Shown in pieces: positions 48,001-53,392 of a stretch of DNA of 53,629 bases. Below the pieces are notes generated by a model, which searched no databases, was not told the origin of the DNA, and was given only the letters and a program-made list of their open reading frames with translations. This DNA is from Beroe ovata (Eukaryota > Ctenophora > Nuda > Beroida > Beroidae): contig CAMPET010000059.1 of NCBI GenBank assembly GCA_946803715.1, positions 281,714 to 335,342 on the forward strand, read 5' to 3'. The position numbers and the translations under genes are program-made. The first letter of the stretch is position 1. Each line of letters opens with the position of its first letter.

Positions 48001-48443
48001 AATAGATAATTAGACTTTGAGTAATAATGTCTCCATGATCTCTAAATATCCTCAATAGGAGCTGGAAGAGGAAGAAGAGATCCTGAACACCGAGTTCCAG
48101 GGTCTCTGCTCTGAGATAAGCAGGGTAGAGGAAGAGGTTGAGTCCCTAAATTATGAGATGATCACCCTCACTGCGCTCCTGGAAAAAGGTTAGTGTAATG
48201 AACTCGAACCCGACACTCTTCCTCTCTTGATTGAAGAGATTCTTCGCTCTGTAGGGGGAGTTTTGAATTTGGAAATTTACAGGCGATAACTTAGATGAAG
48301 TACAGCAGAGTAAGGAAAGTGTTCTCCGAAAGTTGAATTATCAGCGCCAGAAAGTTATGCTTCTTTACACCAAACGGTCAGAACTGAATAAGAAAATTCA
48401 AGAAGTAAGTGATGAGATTTGCCACAAGTCAGCAAATGTATAA
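353..48443 (+). CDS. Giant single-pass membrane protein: GCC2/GCC3-type cysteine-rich ectodomain, cupredoxin-like domain, TM helix, coiled-coil tail (5' end outside window)
   Basis: I traced 125 exons with GT donors and AG acceptors. With the two duplicated assembly segments counted once, they total 18,251 coding bases, which together with one base from the missing upstream exon is exactly 6,084 codons including the stop, so the whole chain is in frame. Order in the protein (window numbering): about 1-4263 cysteine-rich repeats; 4264-4400 stalk; 4401-4490 cupredoxin-like; about 4528-4552 transmembrane; about 4553-6083 cytoplasmic. The repeats follow C-P-A-G-x-Y-C and C-x-x-C patterns of the GCC2/GCC3 (ephrin-receptor-like) family, whose modules are small and disulfide-bonded. 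Topology is inferred: disulfide-rich part outside, cysteine-poor charged coiled coil inside. The start codon and signal peptide lie upstream. I do not recognise a named orthologue. A structural or adhesive cell-surface role is inference only. The alternative of two adjacent genes is unlikely because no stop, poly(A) signal or new start interrupts the chain. Confidence 0.88.
564..577. promoter_or_regulatory. X-box-like palindrome GTTACCATGGTAAC (first of many in the window)
   Basis: It fits the RFX X-box consensus (GTNRCC, short spacer, RGYAAC). Further perfect or near-perfect copies lie at 3714-3727, 3753-3766, 5822-5835, 14235-14248, 16517-16530, 19285-19297, 19638-19651, 25393-25406, 27691-27704, 32300-32313, 32325-32338, 33114-33127, 33940-33953, 33974-33987, 36344-36358, 36376-36388, 37021-37034 and 51913-51926. 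Whether any of them binds RFX is unknown. Confidence 0.45.
1796..2012 (+). repeat. TTGACACCACTTCCC minisatellite in intron 6
   Basis: A tandem array of 15-19 base units with core TGACACCACTT lies between exons 1688-1767 and 2017-2143 and runs almost to the acceptor. Confidence 0.9.
2671..2826 (+). repeat. 22-23 bp tandem repeat of a 5' splice site
   Basis: The exon 9 donor context TTGTCAGG|GTATGTGACA is repeated seven times. CAGGGTA starts at 2680, 2703, 2726, 2748, 2770 and 2792, and a variant starts at 2814. The first copy is the splice donor used to keep the frame; the others are in the intron and look like equally good donors. Confidence 0.85.
4806..5015 (+). repeat. TTGACACCACTTTCAC minisatellite in intron 16
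   Basis: Same core as the intron 6 array, about ten or more units, ending next to the acceptor at 5025. Confidence 0.9.
6212..7310. repeat. Two tandem copies of a roughly 545-bp repeat in intron 20
   Basis: CGGCCGAAATTCGACCGGG recurs at 6242 and 6787 (period about 545). The two copies also share the words CACCAAATCATCTCTCCTAC, GTGAAACCACGCCCAAATCA and TTTTTGACGTAGAATCCGAA. A third copy is truncated at about 7310. The first copy keeps an open reading frame of about 98 codons; the second is broken by stop codons. Confidence 0.8.
7403..16983 (+). CDS. Giant gene exons 21-55: cysteine-rich repeats, second segment
   Basis: Exons: 7403-7527, 7711-7849, 7930-8001, 8120-8248, 8466-8598, 8754-8848, 9078-9163, 9308-9399, 9562-9673, 9872-10019, 10186-10335, 10498-10641, 10778-10866, 11075-11165, 11480-11613, 11798-11920, 12066-12201, 12341-12412, 12503-12607, 12691-12774, 12927-13068, 13176-13351, 13437-13554, 13717-13892, 14094-14225, 14326-14400, 14508-14626, 14732-14868, 14994-15130, 15278-15458, 15591-15750, 16094-16208, 16376-16504, 16651-16767, 16906-16983. 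Same repeat chemistry as the first segment. Recurrent strings include CPAGSYC, GLTEPAGxCxAGYFC and CPxGTYN. A 53-base gap lies in the intron between 11165 and 11480, and the flanking exons remain phase-compatible, although an exon hidden in the gap cannot be excluded. I see no stop codon in any of these exons. Confidence 0.87.
7538..7706 (+). repeat. TTGACACCACTTTGC minisatellite in intron 21
   Basis: TGACACCA/TGACATCA units continue to the acceptor. The last unit reads TTGACACCACTTTTCCTCAG, so it contains the splice acceptor itself. Confidence 0.88.
10898..11074 (+). repeat. TTGACACCACTT minisatellite in intron 33
   Basis: Degenerate array of the same core. The last unit ends ACACCACTTCTCCCAG, which is the acceptor of exon 34. 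Confidence 0.88.
11373..11425. other. Assembly gap (53 N) followed by a C tract
   Basis: A run of N lies in the intron between exons 34 and 35 and is followed by about 17 C. The flanking exons are phase-compatible. Confidence 1.
17035..17950. repeat. 172-bp tandem repeat array filling the intron between exons 55 and 56
   Basis: The start of each unit (GAGTGAGCG...) falls at 17211, 17383, 17555, 17728 and 17900, so the period is 172-173 bases over about five units. Each unit contains CCAAACGGATT, GAAACTTCTATCA, AGAAACTCGGACAG and AAGGGCCG words. The array ends directly at the splice acceptor (17951-17955). A single N at 17657 interrupts one unit without missing bases, so the copy number may be wrong. 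Confidence 0.85.
17657..17657. other. Single-N contig join inside the 172-bp array
   Basis: The N is inserted between TTTCAT and GTCAATCC, which are adjacent in the next unit (around 17824), so no base seems to be missing. Confidence 0.85.
17956..25368 (+). CDS. Giant gene exons 56-79: cysteine-rich repeats, third segment (contains a duplicated assembly block)
   Basis: Exons: 17956-18084, 18269-18417, 18618-18720, 18854-18996, 19131-19232, 19312-19421, 19547-19619, 19705-19849, 19969-20076, 20183-20263, 20442-20546, 20650-20715, 20797-20901, 21050-21153, then one exon seen intact only as 22547-22742 (its first copy starts at 21294 and is cut at 21480), 22920-23030, 23283-23380, 23545-23671, 23860-24015, 24164-24299, 24374-24534, 24614-24751, 24867-24996, 25202-25368. 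Second copies of five exons appear at 21482-21516 (partial), 21695-21799, 21903-21968, 22050-22154 and 22303-22406, and are treated as assembly overlap. The last exon ends ...GECAAG in phase 1, and its continuation is at 30511, beyond the nested VWA gene. Confidence 0.85.
20229..21480. repeat. First copy of a 1,252-bp direct duplication
   Basis: Bases 20229-21480 recur at 21482-22733 with a constant offset of 1,253. I found no difference between the copies. The block covers five exons and their introns. Confidence 0.92.
20276..20440 (+). repeat. TTGACACCACTTTT minisatellite in intron 65 (copied at 21529-21693)
   Basis: Units of the family core, some grouped in a longer period (CCTTGACACCACTTTTTAGT). 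The last unit, TGACACCACTCCCAG, forms the acceptor of exon 66. Confidence 0.88.
21481..22733. repeat. Contig-join N and second copy of the 1,252-bp duplication
   Basis: A single N at 21481 is followed by an exact repeat of the preceding 1,252 bases. Exact identity, introns included, together with an N at the joint, points to two overlapping contigs placed end to end rather than a genomic duplication. Confidence 0.9.
23169..23279 (+). repeat. TTGACACCACTGTCCCACG minisatellite in intron 71
   Basis: Family core with a 25-26 base period; ends next to the acceptor at 23282. Confidence 0.85.
25029..25200 (+). repeat. TTGACACCACTTTC minisatellite in intron 78
   Basis: Degenerate units of the family core; the last unit, TTGACACCACTTATCCTAG, forms the acceptor of exon 79. 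Confidence 0.88.
25560..26215. repeat. Diverged copy of the 545-bp repeat in the intron that hosts the vWA gene
   Basis: It shares AATTCGACCGGCAATCGATT, ACCAAATCATCTCTCCTAC and GAAACCACGCCCAAATCACG with the copies at 6212 and 39750. A second, truncated copy begins at about 26125. An open frame of 78 codons (25715-25951) matches those in the other copies. Confidence 0.78.
27064..27070 (+). promoter_or_regulatory. Possible TATA box for the nested vWA gene
   Basis: TATAAAA lies about 340 bases upstream of the vWA start codon, inside the host intron. With initiation about 30 bases downstream it would imply a 5' UTR of roughly 310 bases. This is a sequence match only, so confidence is low. Confidence 0.25.
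27406..29952 (+). CDS. Secreted vWA-domain protein of the VWA7/hemicentin type, nested in an intron of the giant gene
   Basis: Exons 27406-27476, 27602-28217, 28343-28472 and 28589-29952 give 726 residues plus a stop with all phases matching. Residues 1-20 form a signal peptide (Lys, then a hydrophobic run, cleavage likely after FQA). An N-terminal part (FLDMANFLEYIQ...AQENFARACSAL) is followed by a run of five arginines at about 132 and a vWA domain from about 174 to 345. That domain carries the MIDAS start D181-T-S-S-S, the GGDCRERTCDGLM segment and FVFTDASSKD, which is the form seen in VWA7 and hemicentin N-termini. A GRKKRD convertase-like site lies at about 388-393. The C-terminal 330 residues are beta-rich with few cysteines. 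vWA/MIDAS domains bind protein ligands through a divalent metal ion. Human VWA7 is somewhat longer, so this is a relative rather than a certain orthologue. Confidence 0.87.
30511..34818 (+). CDS. Giant gene exons 80-94: cysteine-rich repeats, fourth segment
   Basis: Exons: 30511-30657, 30828-31097, 31229-31327, 31456-31622, 31766-31871, 31975-32146, 32348-32505, 32713-32841, 32988-33107, 33184-33260, 33443-33611, 33776-33898, 34049-34129, 34387-34513, 34700-34818. The first exon opens with HYCTGG, which after ...CAAG at 25368 rebuilds the family pattern C-A-A-G-H-Y-C-T-G-G with a matching phase 1 junction. This is the main reason for reading it as the same gene across the 5.1 kb intron. Modules become more irregular towards the end, for example GFHRDTIG, YGCPGGYYC and YHCLGQCEVPVRC. 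The exon at 30828-31097 is unusually long and carries two to three modules. Confidence 0.86.
31872..31921. repeat. GTCT-rich microsatellite
   Basis: Imperfect GTCTGTCTGTCTG and GTGTCTACGTGTCTG runs start at the exon 84 donor. Confidence 0.8.
33876..34024 (+). repeat. Tandem repeat grown from the exon 91 donor, with X-box-like palindromes
   Basis: The exon end GTTTCCATAGAGATACCATAG|GTGAGG is followed in the intron by three diverged copies (around 33940, 33974 and 34008), each containing a TTTCCATAGAAAC or TCCCTAGAGATAC core and then GGTG. Two copies hold the perfect form GTTTCCATAGAAAC. Confidence 0.7.
34972..36491 (+). CDS. Giant gene exons 95-98: last cysteine-rich modules, EGF-like cysteine pattern and serine/glycine-rich stalk with RKRR site
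   Basis: Exons: 34972-35497, 35627-35802, 35951-36123, 36254-36491. The 526-base exon holds the last repeats and then a different cysteine pattern (NCSANTYNMLSGQAKCKPCG, then CECMGQNRY and CRCKSGFVFY) that resembles the C-terminal modules of SCUBE/EGF-like proteins. The next exon adds CEEECGEGGG and CICSVL. Cysteines then stop, and two exons encode a beta-rich stretch (TLTMEVDQTTGKVSLVSS) followed by SRKRRS at about residue 4340 (36308-36319). This fits the R-X-K/R-R consensus of furin-type convertases. A repeated GNG motif and an acidic Asp/Ser run follow. The acceptor at 35950 is CAAG, weaker than its neighbours. Confidence 0.82.
36627..37364 (+). CDS. Giant gene exons 99-101: cupredoxin-like domain and transmembrane helix
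   Basis: Exons: 36627-36721, 36862-36982, 37079-37364. The pattern NEGEVVTWMLYES...HYPVYV, FDYGAF, EFSESGTYVFADAG and MIVRVMP matches the strand order of cupredoxin folds (G-D-x-V-x-W, H-P-V, F-x-x-x-G-T-Y-x-F, final V-x-V). One histidine (HYPVY) is in the expected place, but the usual Cys-x-His-Met ligand cluster after GTYxF is not there, so copper binding looks unlikely. After a short linker with two cysteines, a 25-residue hydrophobic helix (37243-37317, bounded by two tryptophans) is followed by a short basic juxtamembrane segment (KP, EKIRPRYK). This supports an extracellular N-terminus and a cytoplasmic C-terminus. Confidence 0.8.
37488..39671 (+). CDS. Giant gene exons 102-108: juxtamembrane tail and first coiled-coil region
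   Basis: Exons: 37488-37648, 37887-38082, 38184-38481, 38614-38953, 39063-39197, 39301-39476, 39564-39671. The first exon encodes a proline-containing juxtamembrane stretch (APPDPIFLLPDK). From 37887 on, the sequence has no cysteine-rich modules and becomes acidic/basic and helix-prone: RTLYDKIEDQN, SVLLDLLKKLENE, EEKYRQSISESD, then a strongly basic KKLTERRKKK segment. The donor at 38083 (AG|GTCTAA) is weak, but it is the only one that keeps frame with the next acceptor. A second, slightly different copy of exons 105 (partial) to 108 lies at 40337-41301. Confidence 0.8.
37649..37850 (-). repeat. TTGACACCACTT minisatellite in opposite orientation, starting at the exon 102 donor
   Basis: Units GTAAAGTGGTGTCAAGAA repeat about ten times. 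The first begins exactly at the GT donor, so here a repeat unit supplies the 5' splice site. This is the complement of the array found at acceptors elsewhere in the gene. Confidence 0.9.
38710..40335. repeat. First copy of a roughly 1.63-kb direct duplication
   Basis: Bases from 38710 recur from 40337 to about 41965, including exons 105 (part) to 108 and the start of the 545-bp array. The first half looks identical; the second half differs at scattered sites and by about 3 bases in length. Confidence 0.85.
39750..40335. repeat. 545-bp repeat copy, first contig, cut at N
   Basis: Starts GACAAACAGTTTCTCAGGGA and runs through the family words; a second unit begins at about 40300 and is cut after AAATTCG at the single N (40336). 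An open frame of 83 codons lies at 39907-40158. Confidence 0.82.
40336..40336. other. Single-N contig join
   Basis: One N separates the 545-bp repeat from the abrupt start of the second copy of exon 105. The 5' part of that exon and its acceptor are absent after the N. Confidence 0.95.
40337..41301 (+). CDS. Second copy of giant-gene exons 105 (3' part) to 108, probably a haplotype overlap in the assembly
   Basis: Copies lie at 40337-40580 (partial, no acceptor), 40690-40824, 40928-41103 and 41194-41301. The first roughly 590 bases match 38710 onward exactly as far as I can see. After that there are scattered substitutions and a 3-base length difference in an intron. The coding changes I can see are GEVG to GEVE, QIDG to QIEG and KKLTER to KKLAER, with the frame kept. 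The copy starts abruptly after a single N at 40336, and its first exon lacks an acceptor, so it cannot be spliced in as a whole. It is best read as the other allele, or as a recent tandem copy cut by a contig end. Confidence 0.7.
41380..42790. repeat. Tandem array of the 545-bp repeat (about 2.5 units) in intron 108
   Basis: Units follow with a period of 543 bases. GCGAGATAGGGTCAAAATTC recurs at 41945 and 42488, and the same word with GTGAG lies at 41401. The last unit is partial and more diverged. The intron then ends in unique DNA before exon 109. Confidence 0.85.
42879..45652 (+). CDS. Giant gene exons 109-118: long coiled-coil region
   Basis: Exons: 42879-43124, 43276-43416, 43594-43686, 43841-43987, 44172-44405, 44593-44721, 44837-44940, 45090-45198, 45291-45434, 45531-45652. 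The translation is dominated by Glu, Lys, Arg, Gln, Leu and Ala in heptad-like spacing, for example ELRERKKKLEAELAARVD and NRRKQQKMQEMRKRQ. A short proline/serine linker (APSTTAMPVLDLP) at 43594-43686 interrupts the helix. Most of these exons end with a Gln codon CAG in phase 0. Tails like this typically form parallel dimers or bind cytoskeletal partners; which applies here is not visible in the sequence. Confidence 0.84.
45733..48443 (+). CDS. Giant gene exons 119-125: end of coiled coil, unrecognised folded domain, final short coiled coil and stop
   Basis: Exons: 45733-46376, 46494-46695, 46944-47193, 47399-47534, 47641-47783, 48059-48188, 48283-48443, with the stop TAA at 48441-48443. The 644-base exon completes the coiled coil (KRKEELLAEAEKRKQEKLDA). 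A region of mixed helix and strand follows: PPEFIVYKFGCYVTQVSDV, NLFYYDTHNHHLYLRHCLA, then LIHCLAHIKIGELS, SLVSRLCRELYV and RTEYRLNSRLASYSN. I do not recognise this domain. Its HCLAH is spaced like a zinc-peptidase HExxH but lacks the catalytic Glu. The last two exons form a second coiled coil (ELEEEEEILNTEF, SVLRKLNYQRQK). Confidence 0.83.
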
Positions 48444-48510
48444 AAATTTCTCACTCCATTGGACGCTGCTTATTTGAAACTGTGACTGTGACCCTTTGAG
48501 CAGCTGAACG

Positions 48511-48516
48511 AATAAA
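48511..48516 (+). terminator. Poly(A) signal of the giant gene
   Basis: A canonical AATAAA lies 68 bases after the stop codon, in AT-rich sequence. It is the first such hexamer downstream and would give a short 3' UTR. Confidence 0.55.
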
Positions 48517-49340
48517 GTCTGTTTATACCTAGTAGCATAACTTATTGTTTGATAGAAGTTTTCAAAATTTAATTTAATATTTAGTAAATTGAATTGTGAT
48601 TTGTAGTCTTCGTAGTTTTTAAATATTTCAGAGCAACTTTTTAACTTTTACTAATACTATTTCAATGTCAATAGCATAAACTAAAACTATAACAATTTGA
48701 CATTTGGACTCTCGGAATTCTGAGTATGTTGAATGCAAAGTCACGCTTTGAGACAATCTACAATCCATATTGTGGCCGATCTTGTTTATCCAGTGCCGAA
48801 TTGTCATTACGCGTAAAATTTCAATTTCAATATTTAAATACCGTGCGCGGCGCGTCCTTGAAAGTGGTGGAAGTTACCGAGCCGCGCGCAAATAGTTTTT
48901 CCTGTATTCTACAATATTTTTTTCTGTATTCTACAAAGCCACGAATGAATGTTCAATAAATGACTAGTCATTTAAAAATTATACCTGTTACAAATATGGA
49001 TTTTTAAAATGTGGCGCGCAGTTTAGCTTGAAATTAAAGGGCCTAAAAACCCACTCTGAAACCCCCTCTTTCAAGATTTAAAAATCACCTATCAGCTTCA
49101 AGGACCATATAATTTTGATTGGTCTGATTTTTTTGCCTGTGGGATAAATATTGGAACATCATTTTTTCTGGATATATCATAGATGTTCTCGTGCAGTTTC
49201 ATTTGAACCTCATGGTCCTATATTGTATGAATGACTGCCAGTGCTATTGTTGATGGTTTCTGCACACTTCCTTGCTTGCAATTTATATGGCTTTTTGAGA
49301 CTGTCTATTCACCTGGATTCAAAATCAAGATACCTGATGT

Positions 49341-49348
49341 TATATAAA
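49341..49348 (+). promoter_or_regulatory. TATATAAA just upstream of the ceramide synthase start
   Basis: A TATA-like octamer lies about 38 bases before the start codon. It could drive a very short leader. The CTATAG in front of the coding exon could instead be a splice acceptor, in which case this match is chance in AT-rich DNA. Confidence 0.2.
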
Positions 49349-49379
49349 GATATTCATTTTATCATTAACCTCCTATAGG

Positions 49380-51129
49380 ATGGAAGACTATTTCCGAATA
49401 TTTTTGAATCCTTGGGACACAATATGGTGGCTTGGTGAGTTGACTATTCAGTGGAGGGACTGGTAGTGTGTTTCATGTAATAACCAGGGCCACAAACTGC
49501 CCATTTTCAGGAAGAAACTACTACAACAAGTATGGTGATGTGTGGCCTGGCCAAGAAGAACCTGGACCTGGCTTCAAGCATCCCTCACCGGGGCAGGACT
49601 GTTTGGTTGTCCTTATTATGGCCATCTTTCTCATCTTTGTGAGAAGACTGTTTGAAAAGTTAGTGCTGCTAGACATCTTAGCTTTCAAAACATCGTTAAT
49701 AATCAATCATCTGAAGCATCGTTAATAACAATGATTTTAATTGAATATCAAATTTTCCTTTAGTTATGTAGCATCACCCATTGCCTGGGCTCTGGGGATA
49801 AAACAGTGCAAAAGGAGACCTGTAGATCCTGTCCCAGTTTTAGATAATTACCTCAAAGCTAACAGATATTCTACTCCTGACGAAACTACAGTTAAAGAAC
49901 TCTCCAAACAGTGTGGTGAGAAATAAGAGAACTTAGTTTTTTAGGGCATCTGTTCACATAACTCCAGAATTACCAATGTAGGCATTGGCTTGACAATTTT
50001 CACTGTCTCTAGGATTAACTATAAGGGAAGCCCAAATATGGATAAGGAGGAAGCAGCAATCAGTTCTCTCCACTCGGCATACCAAATTTATTGAGAGTTT
50101 GTAAGTTGAACATTCCACCCATTGTTTGAAGGACAGTAGCTTTGTTTTGTAATTGCACACACCCCTTAAATTCCATATGATTACACAATCTACACTCATA
50201 TTAATAATTCACATTCAATTAGCACAAATTTGATACACATGGGACATACAATAACAATACAAGAAATTGTATTGTATCACTGATAGAACCCTTTGTTCTT
50301 GTAGCTGGAGATTGGTGTTCTATGGGGCAATGTTCTCTTATGGACTATTCTGCTTGTGGCCAGAAAAGTATCTCTGGGACACAAAATACTGTTGGTATGG
50401 ATATCCAACCCAGATTTGGTCCATGAAAAATACCATATACTGGTGAGAATGAGTCAGGATTTTTCCAGTTGTTTCCATTACTGTAGCATTACAATAGTTT
50501 ACTGTAGTACAGCTACAGTGCAGCTACTGTAGTACATAATATGGTGGATTCTGATTCAGAATTTAGTACTGAATAATGCTGTTTACGTATGAATTACATG
50601 CTTGTTCAAATTCCCAGGTATTATATGCTGGAAATGGGTTACTACACAGCTTGCCTGATATACCAGTTCTTCGAAGTTAGGAGGAAAGATTTTGTACAAA
50701 TGTTCATTCACCATGTTGCTGCTGTTTGTTTGATTGGGTAAGTTTGACCATAGGTTAGCTAATTTAACAAATCATCTTCCATCAAAAAGTTGAAACACTA
50801 AAACAGCTCTGTTGAACAACTAATTTCAGGATTTCTTTCCTCTCATCTCGGACTCGTATCGGGGCTCTGGTTATGTTACTCCATGACTTCTCGGACATCA
50901 GTCTTGAGGTAAGTACAACAGCCATCGACTGCGGGGCGCGGGCGTACTAAATAGAGTTCGATAGCATTTTGATTGTGAATAAAATATAACATTTATCTTC
51001 TCCCTTCTGTCTCTCTTCACAGGCGTGTAAGATGGCCCGGTATGCCAATAGGATCGACTACGGAAACGTGCTCTTTGTAGTGTTTTCTCTCTCCTTCTTT
51101 ATCTCAAGGATCGTGTACTACCCCTACAG
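49380..51129 (+). CDS. CERS: Ceramide synthase (Hox-like plus TLC/Lag1 domains), 3' part not seen
   Basis: Exons 49380-49434, 49511-49658, 49764-49915, 50013-50100, 50305-50442, 50618-50737, 50830-50908 and 51023-51129 give 295 codons plus 2 bases, all phases matching. The N-terminus (NPWDTIWW, YYNKYGDVWPG) leads into a first hydrophobic helix (VVLIMAIFLIFVRRLFE) and the family motif NYVASPIAWALGIK. A homeobox-like segment follows (VKELSKQCGLTIREAQIWIRR), then the TLC domain (SFWRLVFYG, YYMLEMGYY, FFEVRRKDFVQMFIHHVAAV, LVMLLHDFSD, EACKMARY). The His-His and His-Asp...Asp residues of the Lag1 motif are present. The enzyme N-acylates sphingoid bases with acyl-CoA in the endoplasmic reticulum membrane. 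The final TLC exon(s) and the acidic C-terminus are missing. The start could also be an internal coding exon of a longer transcript, since CTATAG precedes GATG at 49379. Confidence 0.93.
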
Positions 51130-51597
51130 GTGATTATCACTTTCTCACATGAGGAAATGCTCATTAATTATTTGATAACCAAGGTCCAGAAACACATGGG
51201 GCGGGGGCCCAGTTCCCACTCAAATTTCGTTTCTGTTTCGTTTCCCGAATAGCCAAGCACCATTCATTATCAATTTATCTGATTGCTTTCCAAGAGAATG
51301 TTTTTTGCCGTTTTTCGTTGCCTGTCTCATTGATTCCAAGTGAAGCGAGTAGGCCACAAGAAATTTAGAAAATTGGAGGAAGATTTCTGGTCCTAGGTCG
51401 GGTCAACTTAGAACTCGTAGAATTGATGTAATCCTAACTAATTCCACACTCACTTCAAAAGAATTGCAGGAATCATGAAGATGACGTAAAGGTGATAAAA
51501 TCGTGTGTAAGTTGTCCCGTGTTTGTATGTCTGTGTTCCTGTCTGCATTTTCCAGAGCATATCTGCATGTCACGTGACGCACACCAGCAGTATCATC

Positions 51598-51628
51598 TGT
51601 GTGTGCGCGCGCACTCGCACACACGTGC
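51598..51628. repeat. Alternating purine-pyrimidine tract, near-palindromic
   Basis: TGTGTGTGCGCGCGCACTCGC followed by ACACACGTGCA alternates purine and pyrimidine and is nearly its own reverse complement, so it may form Z-DNA or a cruciform. Confidence 0.6.
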
Positions 51629-52098
51629 AAAATGTATCCCTCGAGGTGACACACCCCCACATTCTCTCTCATATTCCCTTCCCAGAGAGATAACCAGAGC
51701 TTATGTGTTGAAATTCTGTAGAATTGCGTAATACCCCAAACATGGCCCATCTGGCTTGATGTGAATTATTTCTCATTGCAGATAACATTTGCAACATAAT
51801 ACATCAGATTGATTGTGATATGAAAATGAATACTCGAAAAGTAGCAAATGAACAGCGCTGAGCGCTGCTTCCAGAAGACTCAATGTGATAGCATTAGATT
51901 ATAGCGAGATTGGTTGCTATAGCACCAAATATTCTTGATGACAACTATTACAGTAAGAACCTATGAACCGCTGAGCACTTATCCAGACGAAATAATTCTA
52001 TGTTAAAAGGTCTCTGGTCTATACCACATTACCACTCCCATATTTTCTGTTATCAGAGACGTCTCTCATTTCTATAATCAGACATATGCATTCTGATA

Positions 52099-52099
52099 N
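52099..52099. other. Single-N contig join downstream of ceramide synthase
   Basis: Isolated N in unique sequence with no obvious duplication on either side. Sequence could be missing here, including the final ceramide synthase exon. Confidence 0.7.
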
Positions 52100-52665
52100 T
52101 AAGACAAACAGCAGTATTTTTGAAGCAACTTCAAACGTCATAATATCATTGACCGTTCTTATCGTCGATTGTAATGCCATGAAACTGACCCACTTTGTCA
52201 AACCTCACCCCCTTAACTCTGCCTTGTTAGAGTTCAAGAGGCGGCCTTTCACCAGTAATATACCGTGCCATTCTCAATCGGTGGAGCACGGTGTGGCACT
52301 GGTGAGCCGCTCGACCAAGAGGTGCAGATCACAAAAGACACAGCTCGTGAATGTCCTGCAGACTCATAGTGCAAGGAAAGAGTTCAAAGGCTCTGTCACC
52401 CACAAACGGTTTAGGGCTGACCCATGAGACATTGAGGCATTATTCAACTCAGAATTCTCGTAAAGTAACAATATATTAACCACCTTCTCAATTTTTTTTG
52501 AGTTTGATGAAGGTTGCAGCCAAATGGGTGATTCATATTTTGCATTCAACTCGCAATTTTGAATTCCAGGGTGCTGAGCTGTGTGTATGGTAACAATCAC
52601 ATAGTATTTTCACATTAATAGCTCGGTCTATAACAGTCTAGTCATTGACTACTACAAAGTTAAGT

Positions 52666-52692
52666 GTGTGTATGTATTTGTGTGTGTGTGCA
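52666..52692. repeat. TG-rich microsatellite
   Basis: GTGTGTGTATGTATTTGTGTGTGTGTG, an imperfect dinucleotide repeat. Confidence 0.75.
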
Positions 52693-53103
52693 ATGTGAGT
52701 AACATGACACAGTGAGTGTAACAATTACATTACCAATATCATGACATGCTTCTTATATGTTATTGTTTGTGTTACCAAAATATGGGGTGACCCTGGACAG
52801 TGCATAATTAGATCTGCCCCAAGAGTAGAGGGCATGATTATATTAAGCTGTGTCGTATATCAGCAACACAATTACTCGCGTGAGGGAGAGAGAGAAGCGT
52901 GAGTCTGGGAGAGAGGCGCATAATTAATGCCCATATAAGGCGATAATTGGAATGAATTTTAATCAATTTTCTTGAAGGTTTTATGACGGTCAATTTCAAA
53001 AAGAATGACAGCATCTGAACCGCCATGAAATTATCTATTACATACTACGAGGTCTAAGAAATCGGAGAGGGTCACCCAAAAACCCTCTACCCTAAGGGTA
53101 CTT

Positions 53104-53158
53104 GGGTTAGGGTTAGGTTAGGGTTAGGTTAGGGTTAGGTTAGGGTTAGGGTTAGGTT
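53104..53158 (+). repeat. Interstitial telomere-like repeat, mixed TTAGGG and TTAGG
   Basis: About nine units of GGGTTA and GGTTA alternate, for example GGGTTAGGGTTAGGTTAGGG. The block is short and followed by ordinary sequence, so it is interstitial rather than a chromosome end in this assembly. Confidence 0.85.
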
Positions 53159-53340
53159 AGCATAATGATAAAAGCTGGCAGGCGCGTCGCAAGTACTGTC
53201 GTGCGCGGATTCAAACGAGGCAGAATAGCACGAGCCTTCTTCATTCTTGAATTGCGCGCGGCGCCGACGCGACGGTGGGGAAAAACTGATCCCAAGTTGC
53301 GTAAATGCGTGACGCAACGCTGGCCTGTCGCGCCTGGCCT

Positions 53341-53392
53341 TGTCTGGCGACACGATGCTAGACCGCTAATGCATAATGCCAAGCCACGAAGC
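53341..53392. repeat. Short dispersed repeat shared with 30320-30357
   Basis: TGTCTGGCGA, GATGCTAGACCGCT and CACGAAGC occur in the same order at 30320-30357 (TGTCTGGCGATGCTAGACCG, then GCGAAGC). This is probably a fragment of a mobile element of unknown type. Confidence 0.45.

Larger units (their letters stand above)
48444..49379. other. Intergenic spacer between the giant gene and ceramide synthase
   Basis: This is AT-rich sequence without a convincing exon. It holds the poly(A) signal at 48511, a short GC-rich inverted segment around 48842-48890 (GTGCGCGGCGCG ... GCCGCGCGC) and a doubled CTGTATTCTACAA at 48901-48937. An open frame at 48726-48959 has no recognisable homology and biased composition. 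Confidence 0.5.
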
